Assembly: GCF_004114955.1 (NCBI RefSeq)
Contig: NZ_CP030054.1
Span: forward strand, 868,001 to 932,000
DNA from: Bradyrhizobium guangzhouense
GTDB taxonomy: Bacteria; Pseudomonadota; Alphaproteobacteria; Rhizobiales; Xanthobacteraceae
Length of the DNA stretch: 64,000 nucleotides
Direction: 5' to 3'
Positions 8,691 through 17,483 of the stretch are shown piece by piece. The notes beneath the pieces are model-generated. The model was not told the origin of the DNA. It worked only from the letters and a program-made list of their open reading frames with translations, and ran no database searches. A program made the translations under genes and the position numbers. Position 1 is the stretch's first letter. Each line of letters starts with the position of its first letter.

Positions 8691-10964
8691 ATGACGGGTA
8701 TTGGCCGGCCTGGCAAATCGCTCGTTGGGGCTCCCGGAGCCGACAGCACTTGGGACTCGAGCAGTTTGCGTTCAGAATCGAGTCTCGCCGCTGGGGAGGG
8801 CGGCCAATCCTTCTATTCCATCGTGGAGCGAATGCGCTCTTGGCCTCAGGATAGAGCGGCGTTGGTCGGCAGCCAGCCGCGAACTTCGGATATGGCAGTC
8901 CCCATTTCATCGACGGGTGACGAGATCAAGGCAACAAAGCGACAAATGGAAAGCCTGCTCTCGGAAGTTGGCGCTCGCAGTAAGGCGGCCATGCAAGCGC
9001 GGAGCTCGTCAGAGGCACAAGAGCTGATCGACAAGCTCATCCAGGTCGGCTCAAAAGTTCTGGAGTACTACGCCAGCCTGCCCCAGCACGAGGCGCGCAG
9101 GATTCTGTCTGACGATCAGGCTCGCGGTCTCCGGGACGAGGTGCTCCATGCGGCGGAGCAATGTAACGCTCTGGCCACCCCGACCATCTACGCCTTGGAG
9201 CAGAGCAGGAAAAGTGCAACCGTCGTGCTCCAACGGATGCTATCCAACACTCCCTCTGACCTACTGAACCGAGCGGTTTCCGGCGTAGCAAACCGCTATG
9301 CGGACTGCATGGAGTGGTGGGGAAAGAAGGCGTTGCGTTCGGAACGGATGCAATGCGTCTGCGCCGCTACTGCTAATTTACCCAATGTAACGGCCCAAAA
9401 GCGGCAGGCCGACGAGGCCGCACTGCGGCTGCACAGCGGTTGGGCACTGCACACCAAGTGCATGCATCTGCAATCGCAGGTCGCTCTCGCACAAATCATG
9501 ATTGAGCCTCTCGAAAGCACGTTCGACCCAGCCACGAGGGAAATCCTCATGGCCGAGAACGGACGGGCTCGCCTGCTCGGCACTTTCATCGATGACGTTT
9601 TTCCGGCATTCATATCGACAAAGGACGCAGTTCTACAGAGCCAAGGACGCGCACTCGACGCGGCGCACTGCGCGGTCCTGGAAGGAGTTATGGAGCGGCT
9701 TTCTGAATTTGCGTTGGGAGTGCACAACCTCGTTTCAAAGCTAAGGGGTCAGGGGACCGGTGACGACCTGCCATTGAAACTGTTGCATCAGATCGTGGAA
9801 AGCGCGTGGGTCACTGCACACGACGTTATGCGGCTGCTGGATCTACAGCCCAAAACGTCGGCCATCAATTCACCGGCGGTCGAAGCAGGGGCTGCGAAGC
9901 CGGCCAACGCTACGCGAGAGGCTGTAGCGGCCGAAGGCACTTCTGCGCGCAGGAAGGGTAAAGCCAAACGTACACCGAGCACTCTCGCCGGGAGTTCGGC
10001 ACGCGACGGGACGCAGCTGCAGATCGCTACAACCGACAAAGCCACGGCGCCAGCAGCCAAAGTTGTGGTGCTCTCGGATCTGGGTACGAAGAAGCTCGTG
10101 AGCGCGGAAGAGGCGCATGCGAGGGCGACATCCTCGGCGACGGCACACTTGGCGATCTGGCAGGCCCCGCCATCAATGGAGACGCTGGCGCGCCTACTCG
10201 AGCGGTTGGACGCACTTTTGCAGTTTGATCTGGCTGGTCAGCAACGGGCCGTCTCGCAAGCCCGCCAAATGAAGCCCGAGGACGCCGACCACGTTGTGGA
10301 TGCCGTGATCGAGCGCCTGCAGACCCAGGCCGCCGAAATGCAGGCTTGTGAGGGTTCGCTCGCGGAGCCTGGTCGACGTATCCTACTCACGCCAACGCAA
10401 GTGCCCGAGGTGCATGGCAAGCTAGTCCGACTCAAGATGATGCGGGCCGAGGCGCAGGGGCTCGCCAAGACTTTGGACGAGCGAAGGGCATTGACTAGGA
10501 TTGAATGCATGAAGACCTACGGCTTTCCGTCGCAGAAGTACCTTGAACAGTTGCGCGCGGCCGGGGAGTTGGCGCCTGCCGATCTACCGCGCGCGTTAAA
10601 GGGCGAGCCAGGGGTGCTGTTTCAGGTTAAGCTGCAACCCAAGGCGCTGCGCAATGGTGCAATGCCGAGCCCCATGTGGGTTCACATCCATACGAAGCGA
10701 CCGGTACATACGGGCCAGTTGGCGACGCTGGATGACGCCGACTTCGCCGCTTGCCACGTCAAGTCCAACGAACAACGCGGCTATAATCAGCAGTGGCAGA
10801 ACGCCCGGGCGGCGACGGGCTGCGAAAACGTCGTGATTCACCGCGGCAAGCTCACGCCTGCGTTCTGTAAGTCCTTGTTGGCCACAGTGCGTAGTGACAT
10901 CCCACCCTATCGGCTTGCCGAGGCGGAGCAACTGTCAACGCAGGCCGCTCGACTTGGGATCTAG
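8691..10964 (+). CDS. Candidate type III effector, XopP/RipH(HLK)-like
   Basis: A 757-residue protein without signal peptide or membrane segment. The N-terminal ~90 residues are Ser/Gly-rich and disordered-looking, as in type III secretion signals. Residues 90-390 and 480-620 are predicted helical, joined by a low-complexity Ala/Lys/Thr linker (about 395-480). The C-terminal block (VHIHTKRPVHTGQLATLDD, HVKSNEQRGYN, VVIHRGKLTPAFCKSLL) is recalled from the XopP family of Xanthomonas and RipH/HLK family of Ralstonia, members of which also occur in bradyrhizobia. The tts box just upstream supports secretion by the symbiotic T3SS. Effectors of this group act on host immunity; the exact target here is unknown. 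Confidence 0.7.
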   Translation: MTGIGRPGKSLVGAPGADSTWDSSSLRSESSLAAGEGGQSFYSIVERMRSWPQDRAALVGSQPRTSDMAVPISSTGDEIKATKRQMESLLSEVGARSKAAMQARSSSEAQELIDKLIQVGSKVLEYYASLPQHEARRILSDDQARGLRDEVLHAAEQCNALATPTIYALEQSRKSATVVLQRMLSNTPSDLLNRAVSGVANRYADCMEWWGKKALRSERMQCVCAATANLPNVTAQKRQADEAALRLHSGWALHTKCMHLQSQVALAQIMIEPLESTFDPATREILMAENGRARLLGTFIDDVFPAFISTKDAVLQSQGRALDAAHCAVLEGVMERLSEFALGVHNLVSKLRGQGTGDDLPLKLLHQIVESAWVTAHDVMRLLDLQPKTSAINSPAVEAGAAKPANATREAVAAEGTSARRKGKAKRTPSTLAGSSARDGTQLQIATTDKATAPAAKVVVLSDLGTKKLVSAEEAHARATSSATAHLAIWQAPPSMETLARLLERLDALLQFDLAGQQRAVSQARQMKPEDADHVVDAVIERLQTQAAEMQACEGSLAEPGRRILLTPTQVPEVHGKLVRLKMMRAEAQGLAKTLDERRALTRIECMKTYGFPSQKYLEQLRAAGELAPADLPRALKGEPGVLFQVKLQPKALRNGAMPSPMWVHIHTKRPVHTGQLATLDDADFAACHVKSNEQRGYNQQWQNARAATGCENVVIHRGKLTPAFCKSLLATVRSDIPPYRLAEAEQLSTQAARLGI

Positions 10965-11227
10965 GGGCTTTAACGGTAGAGTACCGAGTGGCGACATCAT
11001 TGGTCAGACCAGGAAATCCGAAGCCAGTGGGCCGTAATCGGGGTCGTGGGCCTACAAGCTGGCCGGCGACAGCTTGCGCGCGACTGTCCGGTCTGGCCGC
11101 AGCGATTGGAAGGAGACAAACTGAGCGTCGGGCGCACCCTTTCGCCGACGCGGACGATCAGCCCGCGTAAGTAGGTCAGGCAGGCTTTGTTGCAGCGAGT
11201 CGCCAGCGCGATGTTTCGACAGGAGAT

Positions 11228-11449
11228 TTGGTACAAGTGTTGCAGGTACGAGGTGAGGTCTTCGATGCGGAAATTCTTTCGGTGTTGGGAAAGATCTATG
11301 ATGAAGCGGTGGCGGCGCTGCCTGCAAGTATGCGAACTCCCGTCAATCGAACAGAGCTTGCCAAGCTGGTACTTAGGCGCACGGCCGCTGGTGAGGCCGA
11401 ACTGGCTCTCCTAAGAAGGCTAACGGTGGCTATTGCGCCAGTCGCTTAG
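11228..11449 (+). CDS. Small conserved hypothetical protein
   Basis: A 73-residue reading frame with good codon character and the segment ALPASMRTPVNRTELAKLVL. Similar short proteins are common in bradyrhizobial genomes, often near transposases. No function is known and there is no clear Shine-Dalgarno. It stands alone among IS debris. Confidence 0.4.
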   Translation: MVQVLQVRGEVFDAEILSVLGKIYDEAVAALPASMRTPVNRTELAKLVLRRTAAGEAELALLRRLTVAIAPVA

Positions 11450-11498
11450 GCGAGCAGCGGTTGAATGCCTCTACTTGAATTCCAGAACTATAACCGCG

Positions 11499-11783
11499 TT
11501 ACCACGGCCGGCGCAGGTCTTCGAAGATCCGGATCAACGTCAGCTGTTCACGAGCCGGTTTAGCATCGTTCGCCGCGAGCAGTCCGTCAAGCTCTACTGG
11601 CCATCCTCCCAGCTTTGGCCGCGGCTGCACTTGGCGGTCAAACTCGAAGGAGGTCTCCCCAGACCTCAGTACCTTTCGGACCGTGTTCCGCGACACCTTC
11701 GGGTCACAGGCGATCTCCTTGATCGTCTTGCCTCTGATGAAGTGCTCACGCCGTATTCGCGCAATCGTCTCCATGACCAGCAT
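11499..11783 (-). pseudogene. IS21-family IstA transposase, N-terminal fragment
   Basis: About 90 residues match the start of IS21 IstA: an HTH with RGKTIKEIACDPKVSRN, then VRKVLRSGE and the REQLTLIRIFEDLR segment. The rest of the roughly 500-residue transposase, its DDE domain and IstB are missing. Only the DNA-binding end of a dead element remains. Confidence 0.75.
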
Positions 11784-11961
11784 CGCCGACCACCTGCTTC
11801 ATTCCAAAGCAGGCAGCGCAACAGCCCAACTGGGTCAATGTTGGGCGCGATCCCGGCTTAGGGGGGCAATATTGCAGACGATGACGTAATTGCGGTCGCG
11901 CCCGCGGCACGAAAGGTCCACTATCTTCAAGCCCTCCACCATCTTACGAATCGGAGGGGCT

Positions 11962-12222
11962 ATGAAGCAATATGTTGGGCTGGATGTCTCGCAGAATGAA
12001 ACGTCAGTGTGTGTGCTCGACGAGGTCGGTCAGGTCTTGTTAGAGGGAAAGGCCAAGTCCGACCCCGGGCGCTCACGGCACTGCTCCGCAAGCGAGCTCC
12101 ACACGCCGAGCGCATTTGTTTTGAGACCGGGACGATGGCGAGTTGGCTGTGGCACGAGCTTCGTAGGGCTGATCTTCCAGTGGTCTGTATCGACGCTCGG
12201 CATGCGCAGGCGCCTTTGTCAG
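11962..12222 (+). pseudogene. IS110-family transposase, frameshifted N-terminal fragment
   Basis: It starts [20 protein letters not shown], the standard IS110 N-terminus with the first Asp of the DEDD motif. It then shifts frame near 12065 and continues in the +1 frame as [20 protein letters not shown] and [11 protein letters not shown]. It ends where LacI-regulator sequence begins. The remaining two thirds of the transposase are absent. Confidence 0.75.
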
Positions 12223-12730
12223 TGCTCGAACCGCTCGGATTCTCAGTCATTCTCGCGCAGTCGCGCTACGACTCTCCCCTCGCAGGATCGCCTGCTGACT
12301 GCACTGCTGTCGCGGCGGCCGGAGGCGATCATCATGGTCGGATCACCCGCAACGGAGGAGGGCGCTCGCCTGCTGCGGCATGCACGCAGTCCCGTAGGTG
12401 AAACACGGGAGCTGCCATCGTCTCCAATCGATGCAGTCGTCGGTTTCGATAACTACCAGGCGGGCGATACCGTCGCCCGGCACTTCGTCGCGCAAGGACG
12501 CAAGAACTTAGCGTTCATCGACGGCACCGACCCGCGCACGACCCGCCGCCGGCTCGGATTTCGCGACAACGCCGTTGCGAGCGGCCTTACTGACCCACGT
12601 CGGCTGATCCTGGACCGCAACACGGCCTGCACGACGCTGGCGCATGCGCAGCTTCCCGGCGTAGACGCCGTGTTCACGGCTAATGATGCTGCCATCGGTT
12701 AAATGGCGGGCTTGCGCAAAGCCGGTTCTT
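12223..12730 (+). pseudogene. LacI/GntR-type regulator fragment
   Basis: It resembles the ligand-binding domain of a LacI-family regulator: [12 protein letters not shown], then after a frame change [43 protein letters not shown] and [13 protein letters not shown]. The HTH is missing, there is a frame change near 12275, and an in-frame TAA at about 12702 precedes MAGLRKAG. It is fused directly to the IS110 remnant, so the join came from a deletion or insertion. Confidence 0.65.
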
Positions 12731-13010
12731 GCGCGAGGCCTGCCTCTGAGGCCCACACTTCTTTGAACGTTCCAACGGTTCCGCTACAGCGTCCAGCACC
12801 AACATCCGGCCGACGCTTGCGACCTGCGCCAGCATACACTTCGATACGCGGCCACAACGGTCGTCTTATGTCGTCCGAATAGTCGTCCATTGTGAGCACC
12901 CTTGCTGAAGATGACTTTTCTAGCGGGGATCACGCGACTACGCAACCGACGACAGCAGGTACTTAGGGACCAACTTCAGACTACACAATTTGATGCAAAC
13001 TCAACTTCGG

Positions 13011-13038
13011 ATATTACATAATGAAGGTTATACGAATC
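13011..13038 (-). repeat. dif-like site B
   Basis: Read on the minus strand: left arm GATTCGTATAA, six-base centre CCTTCA, right arm TTATGTAATAT. This is close to the dif consensus in both arms with a canonical six-base spacer. It is in the same orientation as site A and shares the centre and about 25 bases of right-arm-side flank with it (12985-13010 versus 8149-8175). Sites A and B thus form direct repeats around the effector/IS segment. Confidence 0.6.
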
Positions 13039-13076
13039 AATCATCTTCGATGCTGGAGCCAAGGCCCGTCCTTTGC

Positions 13077-13493
13077 TCACGAGCGAGCTCTCGCACGTTG
13101 CAACTGCCGCAACGCTTGGCGTCGGGTTTGTTTGCGCAGGCGTCGAACCGGCGTGATCGACGGCATCGGCGACAGTGTCGTGGCTGGCGCCGGCTCCTCG
13201 ACCGCGCGGGCATCAGGCAGCTCCATTGGCTGAGCTGGTGCGGGCCGCGCCTCCATGACCGCGAGAACCTCGCGTCCCTTATCAGTGATGCGCCAGCCGC
13301 CGTTCCTTCGCTCGATGAGACGTTGGGAGAAGATATCCAGGTCAGGCACGCGGGCCGCCAATCGCTTCGTGCGTTCGGCCCAGTCCCGTCCGCTGGTGGC
13401 CAGAATCGCCATATCGCGCTTGATGTCCTCCAGGACGGCGAACCCGTCCGGATAGCTGACCAGCACCTTGAGAACCGTCACCTGGAAGTTCAC
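13077..13493 (-). CDS. Rhizobial hypothetical protein with a winged-helix-like domain
   Basis: A 138-residue protein from GTG 13493. Residues 1-90 look like a small winged helix (TVLKVLVSYPDGFAVLEDIK, then RDWAERTKRLAARVPDLDIF and GGWRITDKGREVL), reminiscent of the DNA-binding N-terminus of Mrr-like proteins. The C-terminal 45 residues are Pro/Arg-rich. I know such proteins as conserved hypotheticals on bradyrhizobial accessory DNA, without assigned function. It lies just inside dif-like site B, between it and the Ubl cassette, on the opposite strand from that cassette. Confidence 0.6.
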   Translation of the reverse strand: MNFQVTVLKVLVSYPDGFAVLEDIKRDMAILATSGRDWAERTKRLAARVPDLDIFSQRLIERRNGGWRITDKGREVLAVMEARPAPAQPMELPDARAVEEPAPATTLSPMPSITPVRRLRKQTRRQALRQLQRARARS

Positions 13494-13948
13494 TGCCCCA
13501 CCCGTACGCGGCTTCCGCGAACTTACTTCCCTACATCTTAGAGGCACTCGAGACCTCCTGTCGACTCACGCCATTCATTCGTTGGTTTGTCTTGGAGGTG
13601 CGGGCGTGGTGATGGCGTAGCACTCCAGCTCGGAACGGTCATGCCCGCGTCGGGATTGAGGATAGTTGACGTGCAAGCTTGAAGAATTCACCCGCGCGCG
13701 GCGCCGCAAGCAGCCGCTTAGATTGCTTCCGCGATCCAGGACGCAGCTAGGCCCGCGCGAAGCGGCGGCGTTTCGCCACTCGCTGGTAGCCGCCAGTCAC
13801 GTTGAGCCGCACGAACTCGGCGCAACTGACAGGCACCTAGCTGCAAGATCCAAGGGGAGAAGACCTTGACACTGTTCTTTATTTGTTCTAGCTGATAGCA
13901 TGCGCATCGGTCTTCGTCGGGAGGCCGCACCGGAGCAGGTAGGAGATC
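13494..13948 (+). promoter_or_regulatory. Upstream region of the Ubl cassette with a candidate promoter
   Basis: No gene is seen in these 455 bases. A TTGACA box at 13866-13871 is followed after 17 bases by TAGCTGATA as a weak -10 candidate. The sequence around it is AT-rich. This probably drives the five-gene cassette starting at 13949. Confidence 0.4.
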
Positions 13949-14200
13949 ATGAACGACAAAAAAGAAAAGGAATTCCACTTTTTCGTTGATGGGGTGAAAT
14001 ACGAGACCGAGCATTCTTATCTCTCCGGGGCCGACATTAAGCGGATCGCCAAGATCGAAGCGAATTATCAGCTTTTTTTGGAAGAGCAGGGAGACACGCC
14101 GGATCGTCCGATCGCTGACCCAGATACAGTGCCCCTGAACGATCGGATCAAGCATTTTTTTGCAGTGCCGCCGGCGACATTTGGACATGGAAATCATTGA
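13949..14200 (+). CDS. Ubiquitin-like protein (multiubiquitin-domain type)
   Basis: An 83-residue beta-grasp protein of the prokaryotic multiubiquitin type, one domain only. Seen: FFVDGVKYETEHSYLSGADIKRIA, YQLFLEEQGD and the family's terminal block FFAVPPATFG. Four residues (HGNH) follow the last Gly, so a protease may trim the tail to expose it; the JAB domain two genes downstream is the obvious candidate. The Shine-Dalgarno is AGGAGA. The 3' end overlaps the E2 gene. The protein would be the modifier attached by the downstream E1/E2. Confidence 0.82.
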   Translation: MNDKKEKEFHFFVDGVKYETEHSYLSGADIKRIAKIEANYQLFLEEQGDTPDRPIADPDTVPLNDRIKHFFAVPPATFGHGNH

Positions 14201-14570
14201 TAAGCAGTTTGCGGCGCTCCAACAGCATTTTCCCTTGGCGCGTCGAACCCCGATGTCCAACGGAGCTGTATTGGTTGAGATTCCGGAATTCGATCTTCCA
14301 GAAGGTTGGAGCATCGCTAAAGGGACCGTCATTTTTCTGCTGCCACCGGGATATCCTTCGGCACAACCGGATTGCTTCTGGTTGGAACCGGGGCCTGTTC
14401 GCTTGGTGGACGGCGGCGCTCCAACCGCCTCGAACGATGCCAATCCGGTCCCAGGGGGTGAGCCGCGAGGCACTTGGTTTTCGTGGCACTTGCAATCTTG
14501 GAATCCAAATCGCGACAACATGCTGACCTATGTCAACGTCATCGCGCAACGTCTAAACCCCGCACGATAG
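14187..14570 (+). CDS. Prokaryotic E2-like ubiquitin-conjugating protein (family E)
   Basis: A 127-residue E2-fold protein of the Prok-E2_E type: FLLPPGYPSAQPDCFWLEPG carries the YPxxxP E2 landmark and the protein's single Cys, then GTWFSWHLQSWNP and a closing helix LTYVNVIAQRL. That lone Cys (PDC) is the only candidate thioester residue. The start ATG lies inside the Ubl gene (14-base overlap) and its TAG shares a base with the GTG of the E1 gene. This arrangement couples translation of modifier, E2 and E1. Confidence 0.8.
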   Translation: MEIIDKQFAALQQHFPLARRTPMSNGAVLVEIPEFDLPEGWSIAKGTVIFLLPPGYPSAQPDCFWLEPGPVRLVDGGAPTASNDANPVPGGEPRGTWFSWHLQSWNPNRDNMLTYVNVIAQRLNPAR

Positions 14571-15916
14571 TGGACGATCTTCTCATCACCTTTGCCGATC
14601 TCGACTTCGTCCGGCGCTCCGTGCTGGGCGGTCGAACCGAGTTATGCTTGGTCTTGATGTGCGGCAGAACGTCTCGGGCCGACGGTCGTGCAAGGGTGTT
14701 GGTGCGAGAGGTCGTAGTGCCCGCTGAAGACGACTACACTCGGCGCAGCCAACTCGAAGCAGAGCTGCGGCCTGCGTTCATCGCCAGGTGGGCAAAGATT
14801 GCTGCGCGGACCAAAAGTAGCCTGGTGTTTGTGCATAGCCATCCCGGGAGGGCCGCGCCCGAGTTTTCGCGCATTGACGATGCGGGCGAGGAGGTTCTCG
14901 CACACTTCTTTCGGCATCGAACCCCTGACTTGCAGCATCTGGCCCTTGTTGTGAGCGACGGAGGGTATGCATGTCGCTACCTTGGAAGCGACCGACATCT
15001 TCGTCTGATTGCGGTAGGGGATGATCGACGAGTCCTGTTTGATCCCAGTCGATCACACGACCCTTCCGATCTTTACGATCGGCAGGTTCGGGCCTTCGGT
15101 CGTGCCGGGCAGAGCATCCTCCAAAGCCTCAGGGTGGGGATCGTGGGACTTGGTGGCACGGGATCGCTGGCCGTGCAGCAATTGGCTCACCTCGGCGTCA
15201 AGGAGTTCGTTCTAGTTGATCCAGATGACGTCGAGCTGACTAATTTGAACCGCTTGGCAGGGTCCGCATCTGCCGATACGGGGCAGGCCAAAGTCGCGGT
15301 GGCCGAGCGATATATTCGCGCAGTTCAACCTCGTGCCGTAGTCACCTCTTTTCAAGAGAACGTCGTCTTCGTCGAAACCGCAAAGAAATTGCGAGACGTT
15401 GATGTGCTGTTTTGCTGCACCGATTCACACGGTAGTCGAGCCGTCCTTCAGCAATTAGCTTATCAATATCTCATTCCTTGCATCGATATCGGGACGGTTA
15501 TCGCCGTTAAGGGGGGCAAGATCACTCACATTACCGGCCGCGCCCAGATGCTGTCGCCTGGATTGGCTTGCCTCACCTGCGGTGGCCTCTTGGACGGTAA
15601 CGAGGTCCGCCGCGACATGATGTCGGAGGCCGAGCGCAAGCAGGATCCTTATCTCGTCGGCGCTCGTGAACCTGCGCCCGCGGTGATCTCGATCAACAGC
15701 ACTATTACCTCGCTCGCCATCACCATGTTCTTGTCCGCTGTTGTCGGCGTGCCATCGCCGGCGCGGCATCTTCTGTATGATGGTCTGAGAAGTCGCCTCC
15801 GGTCGGTCAAGGGTGAGCCCGTCCAGGACTGCATCGTCTGCTCGCGGGCAGGCGTTTTGGCAAGGGGCGATGGATTGGCTCTCCAAGGCCGTCTCGCTCA
15901 AAATGTCAATCGTTGA
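14570..15916 (+). CDS. JAB protease-E1 (ThiF) fusion
   Basis: A 448-residue two-domain protein. Residues ~1-150 are a JAB/JAMM metalloprotease with FVHSHPGRAAPEFSRIDD (HxHP...S..D zinc motif). Residues ~170-440 are an E1-like adenylating domain: VGIVGLGGTGSLAVQQLAHL nucleotide loop, VDPDDVELTNLNRL, then DVLFCCTDSHGSR, with paired cysteines CLTC and CIVC for zinc or thioester chemistry. The fusion puts Ubl processing/removal and Ubl activation in one chain. It starts at GTG 14570, overlapping the E2 stop, and ends overlapping the next gene by 14 bases. Confidence 0.85.
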   Translation: MDDLLITFADLDFVRRSVLGGRTELCLVLMCGRTSRADGRARVLVREVVVPAEDDYTRRSQLEAELRPAFIARWAKIAARTKSSLVFVHSHPGRAAPEFSRIDDAGEEVLAHFFRHRTPDLQHLALVVSDGGYACRYLGSDRHLRLIAVGDDRRVLFDPSRSHDPSDLYDRQVRAFGRAGQSILQSLRVGIVGLGGTGSLAVQQLAHLGVKEFVLVDPDDVELTNLNRLAGSASADTGQAKVAVAERYIRAVQPRAVVTSFQENVVFVETAKKLRDVDVLFCCTDSHGSRAVLQQLAYQYLIPCIDIGTVIAVKGGKITHITGRAQMLSPGLACLTCGGLLDGNEVRRDMMSEAERKQDPYLVGAREPAPAVISINSTITSLAITMFLSAVVGVPSPARHLLYDGLRSRLRSVKGEPVQDCIVCSRAGVLARGDGLALQGRLAQNVNR

Positions 15917-17474
15917 CGTTACAGCTTTTGGTCGGTCGGAGGTTGGCTGGATCGGCGCCGATCCCCCGGCTGAGGCTAAGGCGCCGTTTCAAGACCGCGG
16001 CCTCACGATCAGACAACAGCAGATTACCGCTTTTCAGCCGATGGAGCCTGCTCTGTTGGCGAGCCTTGCCGCCGTCGTAATCGTCCAGCAACAAGATTAC
16101 CCATCAAGATTCCAGCGAATCGTTCGAAGCTGCCTTAAGCACCTGCTTGATTACGAATGCCGCGTCTTTGTCGTGCCGTTCGGCGTTGCTGGTCTTCCGC
16201 AAGTGTATAGATGTCTGGAAGAGGCGCGTGTGTTTGCCAGCAACCTTCCGAGCGACGTCCTGCGCAATCAGTTCACGTGGCAGAGATCATTGGGCGATCC
16301 GATGCCTCTCCCCCCGCTGCCGCACGTCACCATCTTGTCGCCCATTGCCAATTGGTCGGAAGCGGCCAACTTCTTGGTTCGGCATCTCCCCGGCGAGGCC
16401 GTACAAGAGTCTGTCAGTTTCAGCTTCGCTCCCGAATGCGAGTTTGGAGAGAACGACGCTGGTGTTGGCCAAGTCCTTCTGAAGCGCGCATTCAGAGGTT
16501 ACACGGCCGTGCATTTCAGTCCAATGACCGAAGGCCGGTCCGGGGCTGCCGTATACCGTGCCTACCCGGTCTTCGGCGCCTTTCATACTATGCCGCGTTT
16601 TGTCAAACTCGGTGATCGCAGCAAGATCTTTCAAGAATTTCAGAATTACCAATTGAATGTCGAGAAATACGTGCCTTTCAATCTCGGGCCGCGATTGAAC
16701 TACGATTTATGCTGTCTCGGATCGACACGCGGTGTGCTGGTCGGCGATCTCATCGAATCCTGCGAGAGTCTAAGGCTTGCCGCACGGAGCGGCCGGGCCG
16801 GGCCGGCAATATCGTGCCTGTTCGATCGAACGCTGCAAGCGTGGTATCGAAATATCGAACGCCGAGATACGCCACTTTCGCAGACCCTGGGTCCGCGCTT
16901 TCCAAAGCAATTTGACCGGCGCCGGATGCAAAGGGCGCGATCGATCGGCTCGAGATGCGACCGCGATCGACTGTTTACATTGTTCGAATACTGCGCAAGT
17001 TCTCCGGTGTTATTCGCAAAGATTCATGGCGATCTCCACGTCGACAATGTTCAGGTGAGGGGGCACGAGGCGCTCGTCATCGACTTCTATGCCAATCAGG
17101 ATGGACCGCTGGTGTGGGACATAGCGACCTTGGAGGCCAGCCTATTGGTCGATGCCTTCGATAATCATGAGCTCTGGTCCTTCGATGAGTGGTGGAGGTC
17201 GATTGAGCAACCGTATGGTGGTAAGCCGCTCGACATGCTGCTCGGGCACGGTGATCCGCGCGATCCGCATCGCTGGTTTCACGAAGCCGTGCGACAGATC
17301 CGGCACTATGCCGCGCGTGTCGCGTCAGCAGATCAATACGGAGCGGCTCTTGCACTGGCCCTTCTGAACAAGGCGGCCAAAGATCCAAACCTGAAAGGTC
17401 CTGAGGATGAGCGTCGCGCCGCTGCGTACGTGTTAGCAGAGCGCATTCTCAACAACAACTTCGCACCGCAGTGA
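15903..17474 (+). CDS. Phosphotransferase-like protein in the Ubl cassette
   Basis: A 523-residue protein. The C-terminal half has the aminoglycoside/choline-kinase signature: KIHGDLHVDNV (catalytic HGDxHxxN) followed by ALVIDFYANQDGPLVWDIATLE (IDF...D metal ligand and helix). The N-terminal ~230 residues have no motif I recognise. It starts inside the E1 gene and precedes the DUF6527 gene, so it is part of the cassette rather than a passenger. It might phosphorylate a target or the modifier, or act as a stress-sensing kinase; that is speculation. Confidence 0.68.
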   Translation: MSIVDVTAFGRSEVGWIGADPPAEAKAPFQDRGLTIRQQQITAFQPMEPALLASLAAVVIVQQQDYPSRFQRIVRSCLKHLLDYECRVFVVPFGVAGLPQVYRCLEEARVFASNLPSDVLRNQFTWQRSLGDPMPLPPLPHVTILSPIANWSEAANFLVRHLPGEAVQESVSFSFAPECEFGENDAGVGQVLLKRAFRGYTAVHFSPMTEGRSGAAVYRAYPVFGAFHTMPRFVKLGDRSKIFQEFQNYQLNVEKYVPFNLGPRLNYDLCCLGSTRGVLVGDLIESCESLRLAARSGRAGPAISCLFDRTLQAWYRNIERRDTPLSQTLGPRFPKQFDRRRMQRARSIGSRCDRDRLFTLFEYCASSPVLFAKIHGDLHVDNVQVRGHEALVIDFYANQDGPLVWDIATLEASLLVDAFDNHELWSFDEWWRSIEQPYGGKPLDMLLGHGDPRDPHRWFHEAVRQIRHYAARVASADQYGAALALALLNKAAKDPNLKGPEDERRAAAYVLAERILNNNFAPQ

Positions 17475-17483
17475 GGCGAATTC

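Noticed and set aside
12699..12899. Minus-strand frame beginning MLTMDDYSDD, like the start of an IS21 IstA
   Set aside because: Similarity ends after about 10 residues; too little to call.
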